From contig RFQK01000031.1 in NCBI GenBank assembly GCA_009925045.1, positions 1 to 10,860 of the forward strand: a DNA stretch of 10,860 nt. Reading direction: 5' to 3'. The position numbers were made by a program, and so were the translations under genes. This document shows positions 1-7,186 of the stretch, one piece after another; position 1 is the stretch's first letter, and the number at the start of each line of letters is the position of its first letter. The DNA is from Methylococcaceae bacterium (GTDB lineage Bacteria; Pseudomonadota; Gammaproteobacteria; Methylococcales; Methylomonadaceae). The notes beneath the pieces were generated by a model that worked only from the letters and a program-made list of their open reading frames with translations, did no database searches and had not been told where the DNA came from.

Positions 1-1
1 C

Positions 2-142
2 AAACAACAAGGCATCTTAATTAAAAATCTGTCGCGTCAGGGCGGCCTGCTCACAGACTGTCTGCGGGTGACCGTGGGCACACCTGAAGAAAACCTGAGC
101 TTTTTAAAGGCTTTACAGCTTGCCCTGCAGCCGGCGAGTTAA
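2..142 (+). CDS. hisC: Histidinol-phosphate aminotransferase, C-terminal end (partial)
   Basis: Only the last 46 codons are in the window; the gene begins upstream of base 1 and ends at TAA 140-142. The visible segment contains [11 protein letters not shown], followed by a hydrophobic helix FLKALQLAL. This matches the end of HisC, where an LR-x-[ST]-VGTPEEN segment supplies the phosphate-binding arginine of this fold-type I PLP enzyme. HisC converts imidazole-acetol phosphate and glutamate to histidinol phosphate in histidine synthesis. A related class I/II aminotransferase cannot be excluded from so short a piece. No clear terminator hairpin follows it. Confidence 0.72.
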   Translation, partial: KQQGILIKNLSRQGGLLTDCLRVTVGTPEENLSFLKALQLALQPAS

Positions 143-367
143 TTGCAGAATCAACACCCCGGAGCGGACAAACGCTTCAAAACCATAGGCATTGCAGTTT
201 CAGCACCCTACTCACTGTGCATTTGGGCAGGCATAAAAGGCGTAGATGACCATGAGTGAAAGCAAGAACATCTTCTAATAATGCCAGCAGTAGGTTAATA
301 TTTGCCGCAAAATTATAATAACTGATGTGAAAGTATAAGCATCAGACCTCACACAGGAGCTTTACAC
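143..367. other. Intergenic region hisC-petA
   Basis: This 225-base stretch separates hisC from the bc1 operon. I see no convincing gene: the ATG at 252 opens only an 8-codon frame. It probably holds the petA promoter and leader (TATAAT at 314-319, ribosome binding site at 354-358). No hairpin with a T-run was found for hisC. Confidence 0.5.
314..319 (+). promoter_or_regulatory. Candidate -10 box of the petABC operon
   Basis: A perfect TATAAT lies 48 bases before the petA start. No good -35 hexamer is found at 15-18 bases spacing (the 17-base position reads taggtt), so the site is weak evidence or needs an activator. A second AT-rich candidate, TATAAG, is at 334-339. Confidence 0.3.
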
Positions 368-967
368 ATGATCGAAGAAGGCGTCGATAAGTCAAAACGC
401 CAGTTTCTGACTACCGCTTTGTCGGTAGTTGGCGCAGTGGGCGCAGGCTATATGGCCGTGCCATTCCTCTCGCAGATGCAACCCAGTGCCAAAGCAATGG
501 CAGCAGGTGCACCCGTTGAAGTCGATCTCAGCAAAATGGAAACCGGCCAATTGATTCGTATTGCTTGGCGTGGCAAACCTGTCTGGGTTCTGAACAGAAC
601 TCCAGAAGTGCTGGCGACACTGGTGACTTTGGATAGCAAACTGGCTGACCCACAGTCGGCTGAATCCAGTCAACCTGAGTCGAGCAAAAACTCCATGCGC
701 TCCATCAAGCCGGAAATTTTTGTGGCTGTTGGTTTGTGTACTCACTTGGGTTGTTCACCCACCTTCCGTCCGGAAGTTGCCCCCAATGACTTAGGTCCTG
801 ATTGGAAAGGCGGCTTCTTCTGTCCTTGTCACGGCTCCTGGTTTGATTTGGCTGGCCGCGTTTTCCGTGGTGTTCCTGCACCTAGCAATCTTGAGGTTCC
901 TCCTTACCGTTATGTAAACGACAACCTCATCATTATTGGCGAAGACAACGAGGGGTCTAAAGCATGA
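368..967 (+). CDS. petA: Ubiquinol-cytochrome c reductase, Rieske iron-sulfur subunit
   Basis: This is the Rieske [2Fe-2S] subunit of the bc1 complex, which takes one electron from quinol on the periplasmic face and passes it to cytochrome c1. Box 1 is CTHLGC at residues 124-129 and box 2 is CPCHGS at 152-157. The expected cluster ligands are therefore C124, H126, C152 and H155, with a C129-C154 disulfide. Residues 16-35 form the single N-terminal membrane anchor. It is preceded by SKRQFL (residues 9-14), a Tat-like motif in which the first arginine is lysine. At 199 aa it has the usual length. An AGGAG site (354-358) sits 9 bases before the ATG. The stop overlaps the petB start (ATGA at 964-967), which indicates translational coupling. 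All key residues are present. Confidence 0.96.
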   Translation: MIEEGVDKSKRQFLTTALSVVGAVGAGYMAVPFLSQMQPSAKAMAAGAPVEVDLSKMETGQLIRIAWRGKPVWVLNRTPEVLATLVTLDSKLADPQSAESSQPESSKNSMRSIKPEIFVAVGLCTHLGCSPTFRPEVAPNDLGPDWKGGFFCPCHGSWFDLAGRVFRGVPAPSNLEVPPYRYVNDNLIIIGEDNEGSKA

Positions 968-2186
968 AACAACGACTGAATAATTGCTCAGAGTGGTTTC
1001 TGGAAAGATTCCCGCTCTCTGATCTGTGGAACGATCACATGGCGCATTACTATGCGCCCAAACGACTGGCGCGTCAGCATTTTTTATTGTCGTCTATCTG
1101 CATATGTTCCGTGGGCTGGTGTACGGCTCATTCAAACAACCACGTGAGCTGATATGGATATTTGGCATGCTGATCTTCGTCTGCCTGATGGCCGAAGCCT
1201 TTATGGGCTATCTGTTGCCATGGGGCCAGATGTCTTATTGGGGGGCTCAGGTTATTATTTCCCTGTTCAGTGCGATCCCAGTCGTTGGTGATGAGTTGTC
1301 CTTGTGGATTCGTGGCGATTACGTCGTTTCTGACGCTACCCTGAACCGTTTCTTTGCTTTCCACGTCATTGCTGTGCCTTTGGTATTACTGATTTTGGTA
1401 TTCCTGCACATTGTGGCCTTGCATGAAGTAGGCTCAAACAACCCAGACGGCATTGAAATCAAACAAAACACTAACTGGCAGGGTCGCCCTCTGGACGGTA
1501 TTGCCTTCCACCCCTATTACACCGTCAAAGACATAGTCGGTGTTGCCGTGTTTATGTTTTTCTTTGCAGTAGTGATTTTCTATATGCCAGAAATGGGCGG
1601 TTTCTTCTTAGAGCACGCCAACTTCATCCCGGCTGATCCTTTGAAAACACCTGAACACATTGCACCGGTTTGGTATTTCACACCTTTCTACGCCATTTTG
1701 CGTGCGGTACCCGACAAATTCGCCGGTGTTATCGCCATGGGTGGCGCGATTGTCGTGTTGTTTATGTTGCCTTGGCTGGATCGTAGCCCAGTCAAATCCA
1801 TTCGTTACCGTGGTGGTTTGTTCAAAAAAGCAATCTTTTTGTTCGTCATCAGTTTTATCGGTTTGGGTTATTTAGGCACACAACCGGCAACACCTGGTGC
1901 GACCACCGTAGCACGTGTTTTAACTGCTGTTTATTTCGGCTTCTTCTTATTGATGCCGCTTTATACCCGTTGGGAAAAAACTAAACCGGTTCCAGAACGT
2001 CTGACCGAACACCCAACTTTGGAAGATCGTATTCCACAACTATTGGCATTAGTTGACGAAGTCACGCTGACCGAACAAGTAAGCGATGCTGCGGGTGCGA
2101 CCGTCACACGCAGAAAAGCCAATGTCGCAGGTATCAAAGCTGTACTGATACGTTTCGCTAAACAACTTAAAGCGAGCCTTGATTAA
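964..2186 (+). pseudogene. petB: Cytochrome b of the bc1 complex, broken by an internal deletion and frameshift
   Basis: Cytochrome b is the membrane subunit carrying hemes bL and bH and both quinone sites. The N-terminus starts at ATG 964 (overlapping petA) and reads normally to HYYAPK, ending at 1062. The next family-like sequence, TGASAFFIVVYLHMFRG, begins at about 1068 in a different frame and runs intact to the stop at 2186. About 55-60 residues expected between them are missing: the first transmembrane helix and the RYMH-type segment with the first bL heme histidine. The other three ligands remain (YLHMFRG, FAFHVIAV, VFLHIVAL). So does the PVWY motif of the Qo site, a proteobacterial variant of PEWY. 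The C-terminal cytoplasmic tail is long, about 70 residues after the last helix. As written the gene could not make a working subunit. An assembly or consensus error is possible. Confidence 0.9.
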
Positions 2187-2189
2187 GCC

Positions 2190-2912
2190 ATGAAAAGCCT
2201 ATTAACCACTCTTTTACTCGTACTGTCCTTAGGCGCACACGCCAGCGGCGGTGAAGTTAAACTGGAATCGGCCGATATTGATTTGTCCGACTCTGCTTCT
2301 TTGGAACGAGGCGCTAAAACCTACGTCACTTATTGCTTGGGTTGTCACTCGGTTAAACACATACGCTACAAACGGATTGCCTTAGATCTCAAACTGGATG
2401 AAGCGGAAGTCCTCAAAAATGTCGCGCCACACAGCGCGGGTATTTATGACCAAATGCATTCTGCGATGAATGGCCATGATGCCGAAAAATGGTTTGGCAC
2501 CACGCCGCCAGATCTATCCTTGATCGCACGCTCACGGGGTGCGGATTGGCTTTATAGCTACCTGAAAGGCTTTTATGCTGACAAGAGCAAACCGACTGGC
2601 GTTAACAATCGGGTGTTCAAAGATGTAGCGATGCCCAGCGTATTCTGGCAACAGCAAGGGATTCAGACTGCAGTCATCCACGAAGTGGACGGGCATGAAG
2701 TCGTGACCGACCTAAAAATTGACCAACCTGGCCAAATGTCCGCCAAGGAATTCGACACGATGGTCAACGACCTGGTCAACTTCCTCGTCTATGTCGGCGA
2801 ACCAGTGCAACTGGAAAGACAAGCCATGGGCAAATATGTACTGTTCTTCATCCTGATGATCATTGCATTGGCTTATTTACTGAAAAAAGAGTACTGGAAA
2901 GACGTACACTAA
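2190..2912 (+). CDS. petC: Cytochrome c1 of the bc1 complex
   Basis: This is the heme c subunit that receives electrons from the Rieske protein and hands them to soluble or membrane cytochrome c. Residues 1-18 are a Sec signal peptide with likely cleavage after AHA. The heme-binding motif is CLGCH (residues 49-53). The axial methionine is most likely M148 in the VAMPSVFW segment, and WFGTTPPDLS (101-110) is typical of the family. One C-terminal membrane anchor (about 216-231) ends in a basic tail, leaving the heme domain in the periplasm. The gene starts 3 bases after the petB stop, and a strong terminator follows. The 240-aa length and all landmark residues are normal, in contrast to the damaged petB upstream. 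Confidence 0.95.
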   Translation: MKSLLTTLLLVLSLGAHASGGEVKLESADIDLSDSASLERGAKTYVTYCLGCHSVKHIRYKRIALDLKLDEAEVLKNVAPHSAGIYDQMHSAMNGHDAEKWFGTTPPDLSLIARSRGADWLYSYLKGFYADKSKPTGVNNRVFKDVAMPSVFWQQQGIQTAVIHEVDGHEVVTDLKIDQPGQMSAKEFDTMVNDLVNFLVYVGEPVQLERQAMGKYVLFFILMIIALAYLLKKEYWKDVH

Positions 2913-2920
2913 ACGCCATT

Positions 2921-2956
2921 CTCTGGAGCGCTCTAGGGCGCTCCAGAGGCTTTTTT
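2921..2956 (+). terminator. Rho-independent terminator of petABC
   Basis: A perfect 11-bp GC-rich stem (2921-2931 with 2938-2948) closes a 6-base loop and is followed by GC and six T residues (2951-2956). It starts 9 bases after the petC stop and separates the bc1 operon from the sspA operon. Confidence 0.93.
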
Positions 2957-3003
2957 CAGGCTGTTCTGCCTGAGTCTCCCCGCCCCCAATCGACACTTAA
3001 CCG

Positions 3004-3012
3004 TGTTACAAT
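3004..3012 (+). promoter_or_regulatory. Candidate extended -10 promoter for sspA and downstream genes
   Basis: TGTTACAAT combines a TGn extension with a near-consensus -10 (TACAAT, 3007-3012) about 43 bases before the sspA GTG. No -35 stands at proper spacing: TCGACA at 2990-2995 is only 11 bases away. An extended -10 can work without a -35. Because the downstream genes are tightly packed, this promoter could drive the whole 3055-9504 run. Confidence 0.45.
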
Positions 3013-3054
3013 CTGGCCCGCACCAACCGCGTTTAATTTAAGAGGTTATTCTTC

Positions 3055-3693
3055 GTGGCCAACATCTCCAGCCGAAAATCCGCCATGACTCTGTATGCAT
3101 CATCCACATGCATCATGAGCCACTGCGCCCGCCTTGTGGTGCAAGAAAAAGGCGTACCCGCTGAAATTGAGTACTACGATCCAACTGACCCCCCCGAAGA
3201 ACTGCTGGAATTAAACCCTAACGGCACCGCCCCCACACTGGTTGAGCGCGATTTAGTGCTCTATGATGCTCGCATCATTATGGAATATTTGGATGAGCGT
3301 TTTCCTCATCCCGCCTTACATCAAATGGATCCTGTCGCCCGCGCTAATGCACGTATGCTCATCAAGCGTATCGATCAGGACTGGTATCCCCTTTTAGACG
3401 AGATTCAATCGCTGGGCGACAAAAAAAACACTAAGAGCAAGAAAATGCTTAAAGAAAGTTTGCTGGCAGCCGCCCCCGTATTTGAAGCCTCTCAGTATTT
3501 CATGAGTGATGACTACTCCATGATTGATTGCGTCATGGCTCCTTTTTTATGGCGTCTGCCCAGTATTGGTATTGATATCCCCAGTCTCGGTAAAGGGATT
3601 ACCCGCTATGCCAGTCGCTTGTTTTCACGTAAAGCCTTTCAGGAAAGCCTAAGCATGGATGAAAAGTCCATGATGGCTGCTAATCACAAATGA
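3055..3693 (+). CDS. sspA: Stringent starvation protein A (GST-fold, RNA polymerase-associated)
   Basis: SspA binds the RNA polymerase holoenzyme and modulates transcription during starvation and acid stress. It has the glutathione S-transferase fold but is generally not an enzyme. The N-terminal thioredoxin-like domain runs from about residue 11 (MTLYASS) to about 85 and includes PNGTAPTLVERDLVLYDARI with the cis-proline turn. Beyond about residue 95 is the all-helical domain. The start is GTG at 3055, preceded by AAGAGG (3040-3045). This gives the expected MA-N-rich leader before MTLY; the internal ATG at 3085 would cut this leader off. The length of 212 aa is normal. The stop overlaps the sspB start by 4 bases (ATGA), the classic sspAB arrangement downstream of petABC. 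Confidence 0.93.
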   Translation: MANISSRKSAMTLYASSTCIMSHCARLVVQEKGVPAEIEYYDPTDPPEELLELNPNGTAPTLVERDLVLYDARIIMEYLDERFPHPALHQMDPVARANARMLIKRIDQDWYPLLDEIQSLGDKKNTKSKKMLKESLLAAAPVFEASQYFMSDDYSMIDCVMAPFLWRLPSIGIDIPSLGKGITRYASRLFSRKAFQESLSMDEKSMMAANHK

Positions 3694-4070
3694 CTCCATT
3701 AAAACCTTATATGATCCGCTCCATTTACGAATGGTTAGTGGACAATGGCATGACGCCACATCTGCTGGTCGATGCTGAATATCCCAACGTCCAGTTACCC
3801 ACCGACTTTGTTGAAGACGGTCGTATTGTGCTGAATATTCGCCCCGAAGCCATTCAGGGTTTATTACTGGGCAATGACGAAATTCACTTTAATGCCCGTT
3901 TTTCTGGAAAATCGATACGGATTCAGTTTCCTAGTCAGGCGGTACTGGCCATTTATGCCCGTGAAAACGGCAGAGGCATGTTCTTTGATCCAGAAGAGCA
4001 AACCGAAGGCGACAACGAAGAGCCGCCTACACCGCCCCCGAGCAAACCGCAATTACGTGTGGTGAAATAG
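3690..4070 (+). CDS. sspB: ClpXP protease specificity-enhancing factor SspB
   Basis: SspB is the adaptor that delivers ssrA-tagged and some other substrates to the ClpXP protease. The folded substrate-binding domain spans about residues 4-100, with PYMIRSIYEWLVDNG at the start and DGRIVLNI and YARENGRGMFF later. An acidic and proline-rich linker (about 101-118) follows. The protein ends in LRVVK, the short C-terminal peptide that docks on the ClpX zinc-binding domain. At 126 aa it is slightly short for the family because the linker is compact. It overlaps sspA by 4 bases. Only 4 bases separate its stop from the next ATG, so translation continues straight into the C1-metabolism genes. Confidence 0.94.
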   Translation: MTPLKPYMIRSIYEWLVDNGMTPHLLVDAEYPNVQLPTDFVEDGRIVLNIRPEAIQGLLLGNDEIHFNARFSGKSIRIQFPSQAVLAIYARENGRGMFFDPEEQTEGDNEEPPTPPPSKPQLRVVK

Positions 4071-4074
4071 CTTG

Positions 4075-4455
4075 ATGACCGAGCATGGCAAAGTCCCGGT
4101 ATTGCGTGACGAAGCGCTCAAAGAGCGACTCGAACGCGAACTTCCACACTGGACCTATGAAAATGGCTGGATACGCCGCAAAATCAAGACCAGCGGCTGG
4201 AAAGCAACTCTGATGGTGGTCAATACCATTGGTCACTTAGCCGAAAAAGCCTGGCATCATCCTGATCTCAGCGTTTCCTATGCCTTTGTAATCGTCAAAC
4301 TGGTGAGTCATGCCGAAAACGGCATCACGGAAAAAGATCTGCAACTGGCACGCAAAATAGAAGACGTGGTGTTTTGGGATGCCGCTGCCACTGCTCCCGG
4401 CGTATTAGAAGGTACACCGGACGACCCCCGTTTTAAATATATCAAACCCGATTGA
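4075..4455 (+). CDS. Pterin-4a-carbinolamine dehydratase-like protein
   Basis: The family (PCD/DCoH/PhhB) dehydrates 4a-hydroxytetrahydropterins. With the ATG at 4075 the catalytic-type histidines fall at H61, H62 (WHHPDLSVSY) and H79 (VSHAENGITEKD), the numbering known for mammalian PCD. A TTG at 4072 would add one residue; ATG is preferred. The usual GGLT after the third histidine is replaced here by NGIT. No phenylalanine hydroxylase gene is nearby; fhcB follows after 10 bases. PCD-like genes are known in H4MPT-linked C1 gene clusters of methylotrophs. I therefore infer a role in methanopterin synthesis or upkeep rather than aromatic amino acid metabolism. The exact substrate is not shown by the sequence. 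Confidence 0.85.
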   Translation: MTEHGKVPVLRDEALKERLERELPHWTYENGWIRRKIKTSGWKATLMVVNTIGHLAEKAWHHPDLSVSYAFVIVKLVSHAENGITEKDLQLARKIEDVVFWDAAATAPGVLEGTPDDPRFKYIKPD

Positions 4456-4465
4456 GGACAGCAGT

Positions 4466-5512
4466 ATGACTGAAATCACTGAGATACCCAGTCCATTTTG
4501 CGGTATCGGCACCGACGACCTGAGCATTCAGATCGACGGCACACAACTGACCGTCACCAGCAATGGTTGCGCAGTCAACACCCCGGCTTTTGAACAAGCC
4601 ATCGGTGACAGTCTGCCTAGTATTAATGGCCAGACAGCAACATTAGAACAAGCCGTTGCGAAAGCGGCCGAGATTCTGCGTAATACGCAGCAACCGGTTT
4701 TCGGCGGTTGCGCCAGTGACGTCAATGGCATGCGCGCGCTACTGGCTCTGGCTGACAAAACCGGTGCCGTGGTCGATAATCAGAATTTCAATATTACCCG
4801 TCGCAACTTACTGGCCATGCAAGACTCGGGCTGGATGAACTGCACACTGGCTGAAATCAAAAACCGTTGTGATTTGCTGCTGATAGTTGGCACCGACGTA
4901 GAAGGTTTTGCACCACGATTCTTTGAGCGCTATCTGTGGACTGAACACGCCATGTTCCTGGATAAACCCGGGGATCGTGAAGTGATTTATCTGGGCAAAG
5001 CACCTTCTGGATCAGCATCAACCCGTCCTGATGGTAAGGTTCAAAGCATTTGCAGCCTGGTTAAAGATATCAATCTGCAAGGCAACCGTTGCTCTGGCTT
5101 CCCGCTGGGTGGCAAAGAAGGCGATCAGACCGCAAATCAAGTCTGTGGCTGGACCACCGGTTATCCGGCCCGGGTCAATTATGCCCGTGGCTTTCCGGAA
5201 TACGATCCGTTCTTGTATGACACTCAGACCTTACTGAATAACGGTGAGGCCGACGCACTGCTATGGTTACAAAGCTTTAATCAAAACAGCCGTCCGCCCC
5301 ACACCCAGGTGCCCAGCATTGTCTTAGGACGTGCCGGCATGCAGTTTGATCAGGCGCCAGCGGTGTACATCCCAATCGGCACTCCGGGCATCGATCACGC
5401 AGGCCATGCTTATCGCCTCGACAATGTCGTTGCCATTCGTCTGAAAAAATTACGTGATGCTGGGCTGCCAAGCAGCGCAGATGTTCTTTCCGCTATTGAA
5501 CACGCATTATAG
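4466..5512 (+). CDS. fhcB: Formyltransferase/hydrolase complex subunit B (FwdB-related)
   Basis: FhcB is the bacterial relative of the tungsten/molybdenum formylmethanofuran dehydrogenase subunit B. In the Fhc complex it partners FhcA, and in the studied Methylorubrum complex it has no metal cofactor. The N-terminus reads SPFCGIGTDDLSI (residues 9-21), where redox-active relatives carry a CxxCxxxC-type [4Fe-4S] motif. Only one cysteine (C12) remains, in line with loss of redox function. Later landmarks are FGGCASDVNGMRALLAL, RCDLLLIVGTDVEGFAPRFF and, near the end, PIGTPGIDHAGHAYRLDNVVAIRLK. The length of 348 aa is shorter than archaeal FwdB, as usual for FhcB. GAGGA (4454-4458) overlaps the upstream stop and sits 7 bases before the ATG. 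fhcA follows 9 bases after the stop. Confidence 0.92.
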   Translation: MTEITEIPSPFCGIGTDDLSIQIDGTQLTVTSNGCAVNTPAFEQAIGDSLPSINGQTATLEQAVAKAAEILRNTQQPVFGGCASDVNGMRALLALADKTGAVVDNQNFNITRRNLLAMQDSGWMNCTLAEIKNRCDLLLIVGTDVEGFAPRFFERYLWTEHAMFLDKPGDREVIYLGKAPSGSASTRPDGKVQSICSLVKDINLQGNRCSGFPLGGKEGDQTANQVCGWTTGYPARVNYARGFPEYDPFLYDTQTLLNNGEADALLWLQSFNQNSRPPHTQVPSIVLGRAGMQFDQAPAVYIPIGTPGIDHAGHAYRLDNVVAIRLKKLRDAGLPSSADVLSAIEHAL

Positions 5513-5521
5513 GGTCTCGAC

Positions 5522-7186
5522 ATGCTGATAAAACTTACCGGTGGACGCGTTTACGATCCAGCCAGCGGCATAGACGGTCAACAACTGGATATTTATGTAG
5601 AAAACGGCCGCATCGTGGCGCCGCCCAGCGATGGTCGTCCGGTCGATCAGGAATATGACTTACGCGGCAAAGTAGTCATGTCGGGTGCAATCGACATGCA
5701 CACCCATATTGGCGGTGGTAAAGGCAATATCGCCCGCACGCTGTTACCTGAAGATCACCGAATGGACCCCGTGGCCCGCACTTCAGTGACCCGCTCGGGC
5801 AATGGTCATGCCATGCCTTCCAGCTTTATTGCTGGCTATCGTTATGCTGAAATGGGTTATACCGCCTGTTTCGAGCCCGCTGTCCTGCCTATCAATGCCC
5901 GTCAGGCGCATATGGAAATGGGTGACACACCGATCGTCGACAAAGGCGGTTATGTGATGCTGGGGAGTGATGATTTTCTGTTGCGAATGCTGACAGCCCA
6001 AAAAGACCAAAAGGCAATCAATGATTATGTCGCCTGGACCCTGAATGCCGCTAAGGGTATTGGTATCAAGGTGGTTAACGCTGGTGGTATCAATGCGTTT
6101 AAATTCAACCAGCGCAAACTGGATCTGGACGAAAAAAACAGTCATTACGATGTCACCCCTCGGCAGATCTTGCAAACTCTGGCTAAAGCCGTGCAAGAAA
6201 TAGGGGTTAAACATCCCTTACATGTTCACGGCTGTAACCTCGGCGTACCCGGCAATGTCGACACTACACTGGATACCATTCAGGGCGTCGAAGGCTTACC
6301 CATGCACTTAACGCATATTCAGTTCCACAGTTATGGCACTGAAGGCGATTTCAAGTTCTCATCCGGCGCCGCACAAATTGCCGAAGCGATTAATAAAAAC
6401 CCAAATATCAGTGCTGACGTTGGCCAGATTCTGTTTGGCCAGACGGTCACTGCTTCCGGTGACAATATGCGTCAGCACGCGAACCACCGCTTTGCCAACC
6501 CCAATAAATGGGTGTGCATGGATATTGAATGCGACGCCGGCTGCGGTGTAGTGCCATTCAAATATAAGGACCAAAATTTCGTTAATGCTTTGCAGTGGGC
6601 GATTGGTCTGGAAATTTTCTTGCTGGTAGAAGATCCTTGGCGAATTTTCCTGACTACCGATCATCCGAATGGTGCGCCATTTACCAGCTATCCCCATTTG
6701 ATCCGTTTGCTGATGGATAAAAGTTTCCGCAACGATATGCTGGCCACTATTCATCCTGAAGCACAAAAAATGACCACACTGGCCTCTATCGATCGTGAAT
6801 ATACACTGAACGAAATTGCGATCATGACCCGTGCCGGCGCAGCCCGTATCATTGGTTTGCAAGACCGTGGTGCATTAGCTGAAGGCAACTGGGCGGATAT
6901 CACCGTCTATACTGAAAATGCTGATCGTCAGACCATGTTCAGCAAACCTGATTATGTGTTTAAAGACGGCGAACTGGTTGTCAGAGATGGCGAGGTGGTT
7001 AAAGTCACCTGGGGGACAACCCATATCGTCAAACCTGATTACGACCTCAGTATCGAACGTGACCTACAACATTATTTTGACCGTTACCTGACGATGAAAC
7101 TCGGTAACTTTAAAATCAGTGATGACGAAATCACCGAAGACGGCCGTGGCAGTCTGAGCGTTCATCCCCTACGAGGTGTAGCATGA
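5522..7186 (+). CDS. fhcA: Formyltransferase/hydrolase complex subunit A (amidohydrolase fold)
   Basis: FhcA hydrolyses formyl-methanofuran to formate and methanofuran in the H4MPT-linked formaldehyde oxidation pathway. It belongs to the amidohydrolase superfamily and is related to FwdA/FmdA. Expected dinuclear metal-site residues are visible: the H60-T-H62 pair in IDMHTHIGGGK, K183 (GIKVVNAGG, candidate carboxylated lysine), H234/H236 in HVHGCNLG, H262/H265 in HLTHIQFH, and the catalytic-type aspartate D380 in TTDHPNGAPF. At 554 aa it has the family's usual length and no breaks. A short AGGGT (5511-5515) precedes the ATG. The stop overlaps the fhcD start (ATGA at 7183-7186). The retained metal ligands suggest an active hydrolase, unlike the cofactor-stripped FhcB. 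Confidence 0.96.
   Translation: MLIKLTGGRVYDPASGIDGQQLDIYVENGRIVAPPSDGRPVDQEYDLRGKVVMSGAIDMHTHIGGGKGNIARTLLPEDHRMDPVARTSVTRSGNGHAMPSSFIAGYRYAEMGYTACFEPAVLPINARQAHMEMGDTPIVDKGGYVMLGSDDFLLRMLTAQKDQKAINDYVAWTLNAAKGIGIKVVNAGGINAFKFNQRKLDLDEKNSHYDVTPRQILQTLAKAVQEIGVKHPLHVHGCNLGVPGNVDTTLDTIQGVEGLPMHLTHIQFHSYGTEGDFKFSSGAAQIAEAINKNPNISADVGQILFGQTVTASGDNMRQHANHRFANPNKWVCMDIECDAGCGVVPFKYKDQNFVNALQWAIGLEIFLLVEDPWRIFLTTDHPNGAPFTSYPHLIRLLMDKSFRNDMLATIHPEAQKMTTLASIDREYTLNEIAIMTRAGAARIIGLQDRGALAEGNWADITVYTENADRQTMFSKPDYVFKDGELVVRDGEVVKVTWGTTHIVKPDYDLSIERDLQHYFDRYLTMKLGNFKISDDEITEDGRGSLSVHPLRGVA

Noticed and set aside
252..278. Short open frame (8 codons) before petA as a leader peptide
   Set aside because: It has no clear ribosome binding site, no run of regulatory codons and no attenuator hairpin after it.
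964..1152. A separate small protein at the start of petB
   Set aside because: Its first 33 residues are the normal cytochrome b N-terminus; the rest is out-of-frame petB. It is a fragment, not a gene.
2990..2995. TCGACA as the -35 box for sspA
   Set aside because: It is close to consensus but only 11 bases from the -10, too short for a sigma-70 promoter.
5783..6862. Long minus-strand open frames (5783-6214 and 6359-6862) inside fhcA
   Set aside because: They have no recognisable protein features and lie fully opposite a strongly conserved gene; they are shadows of its codon use.
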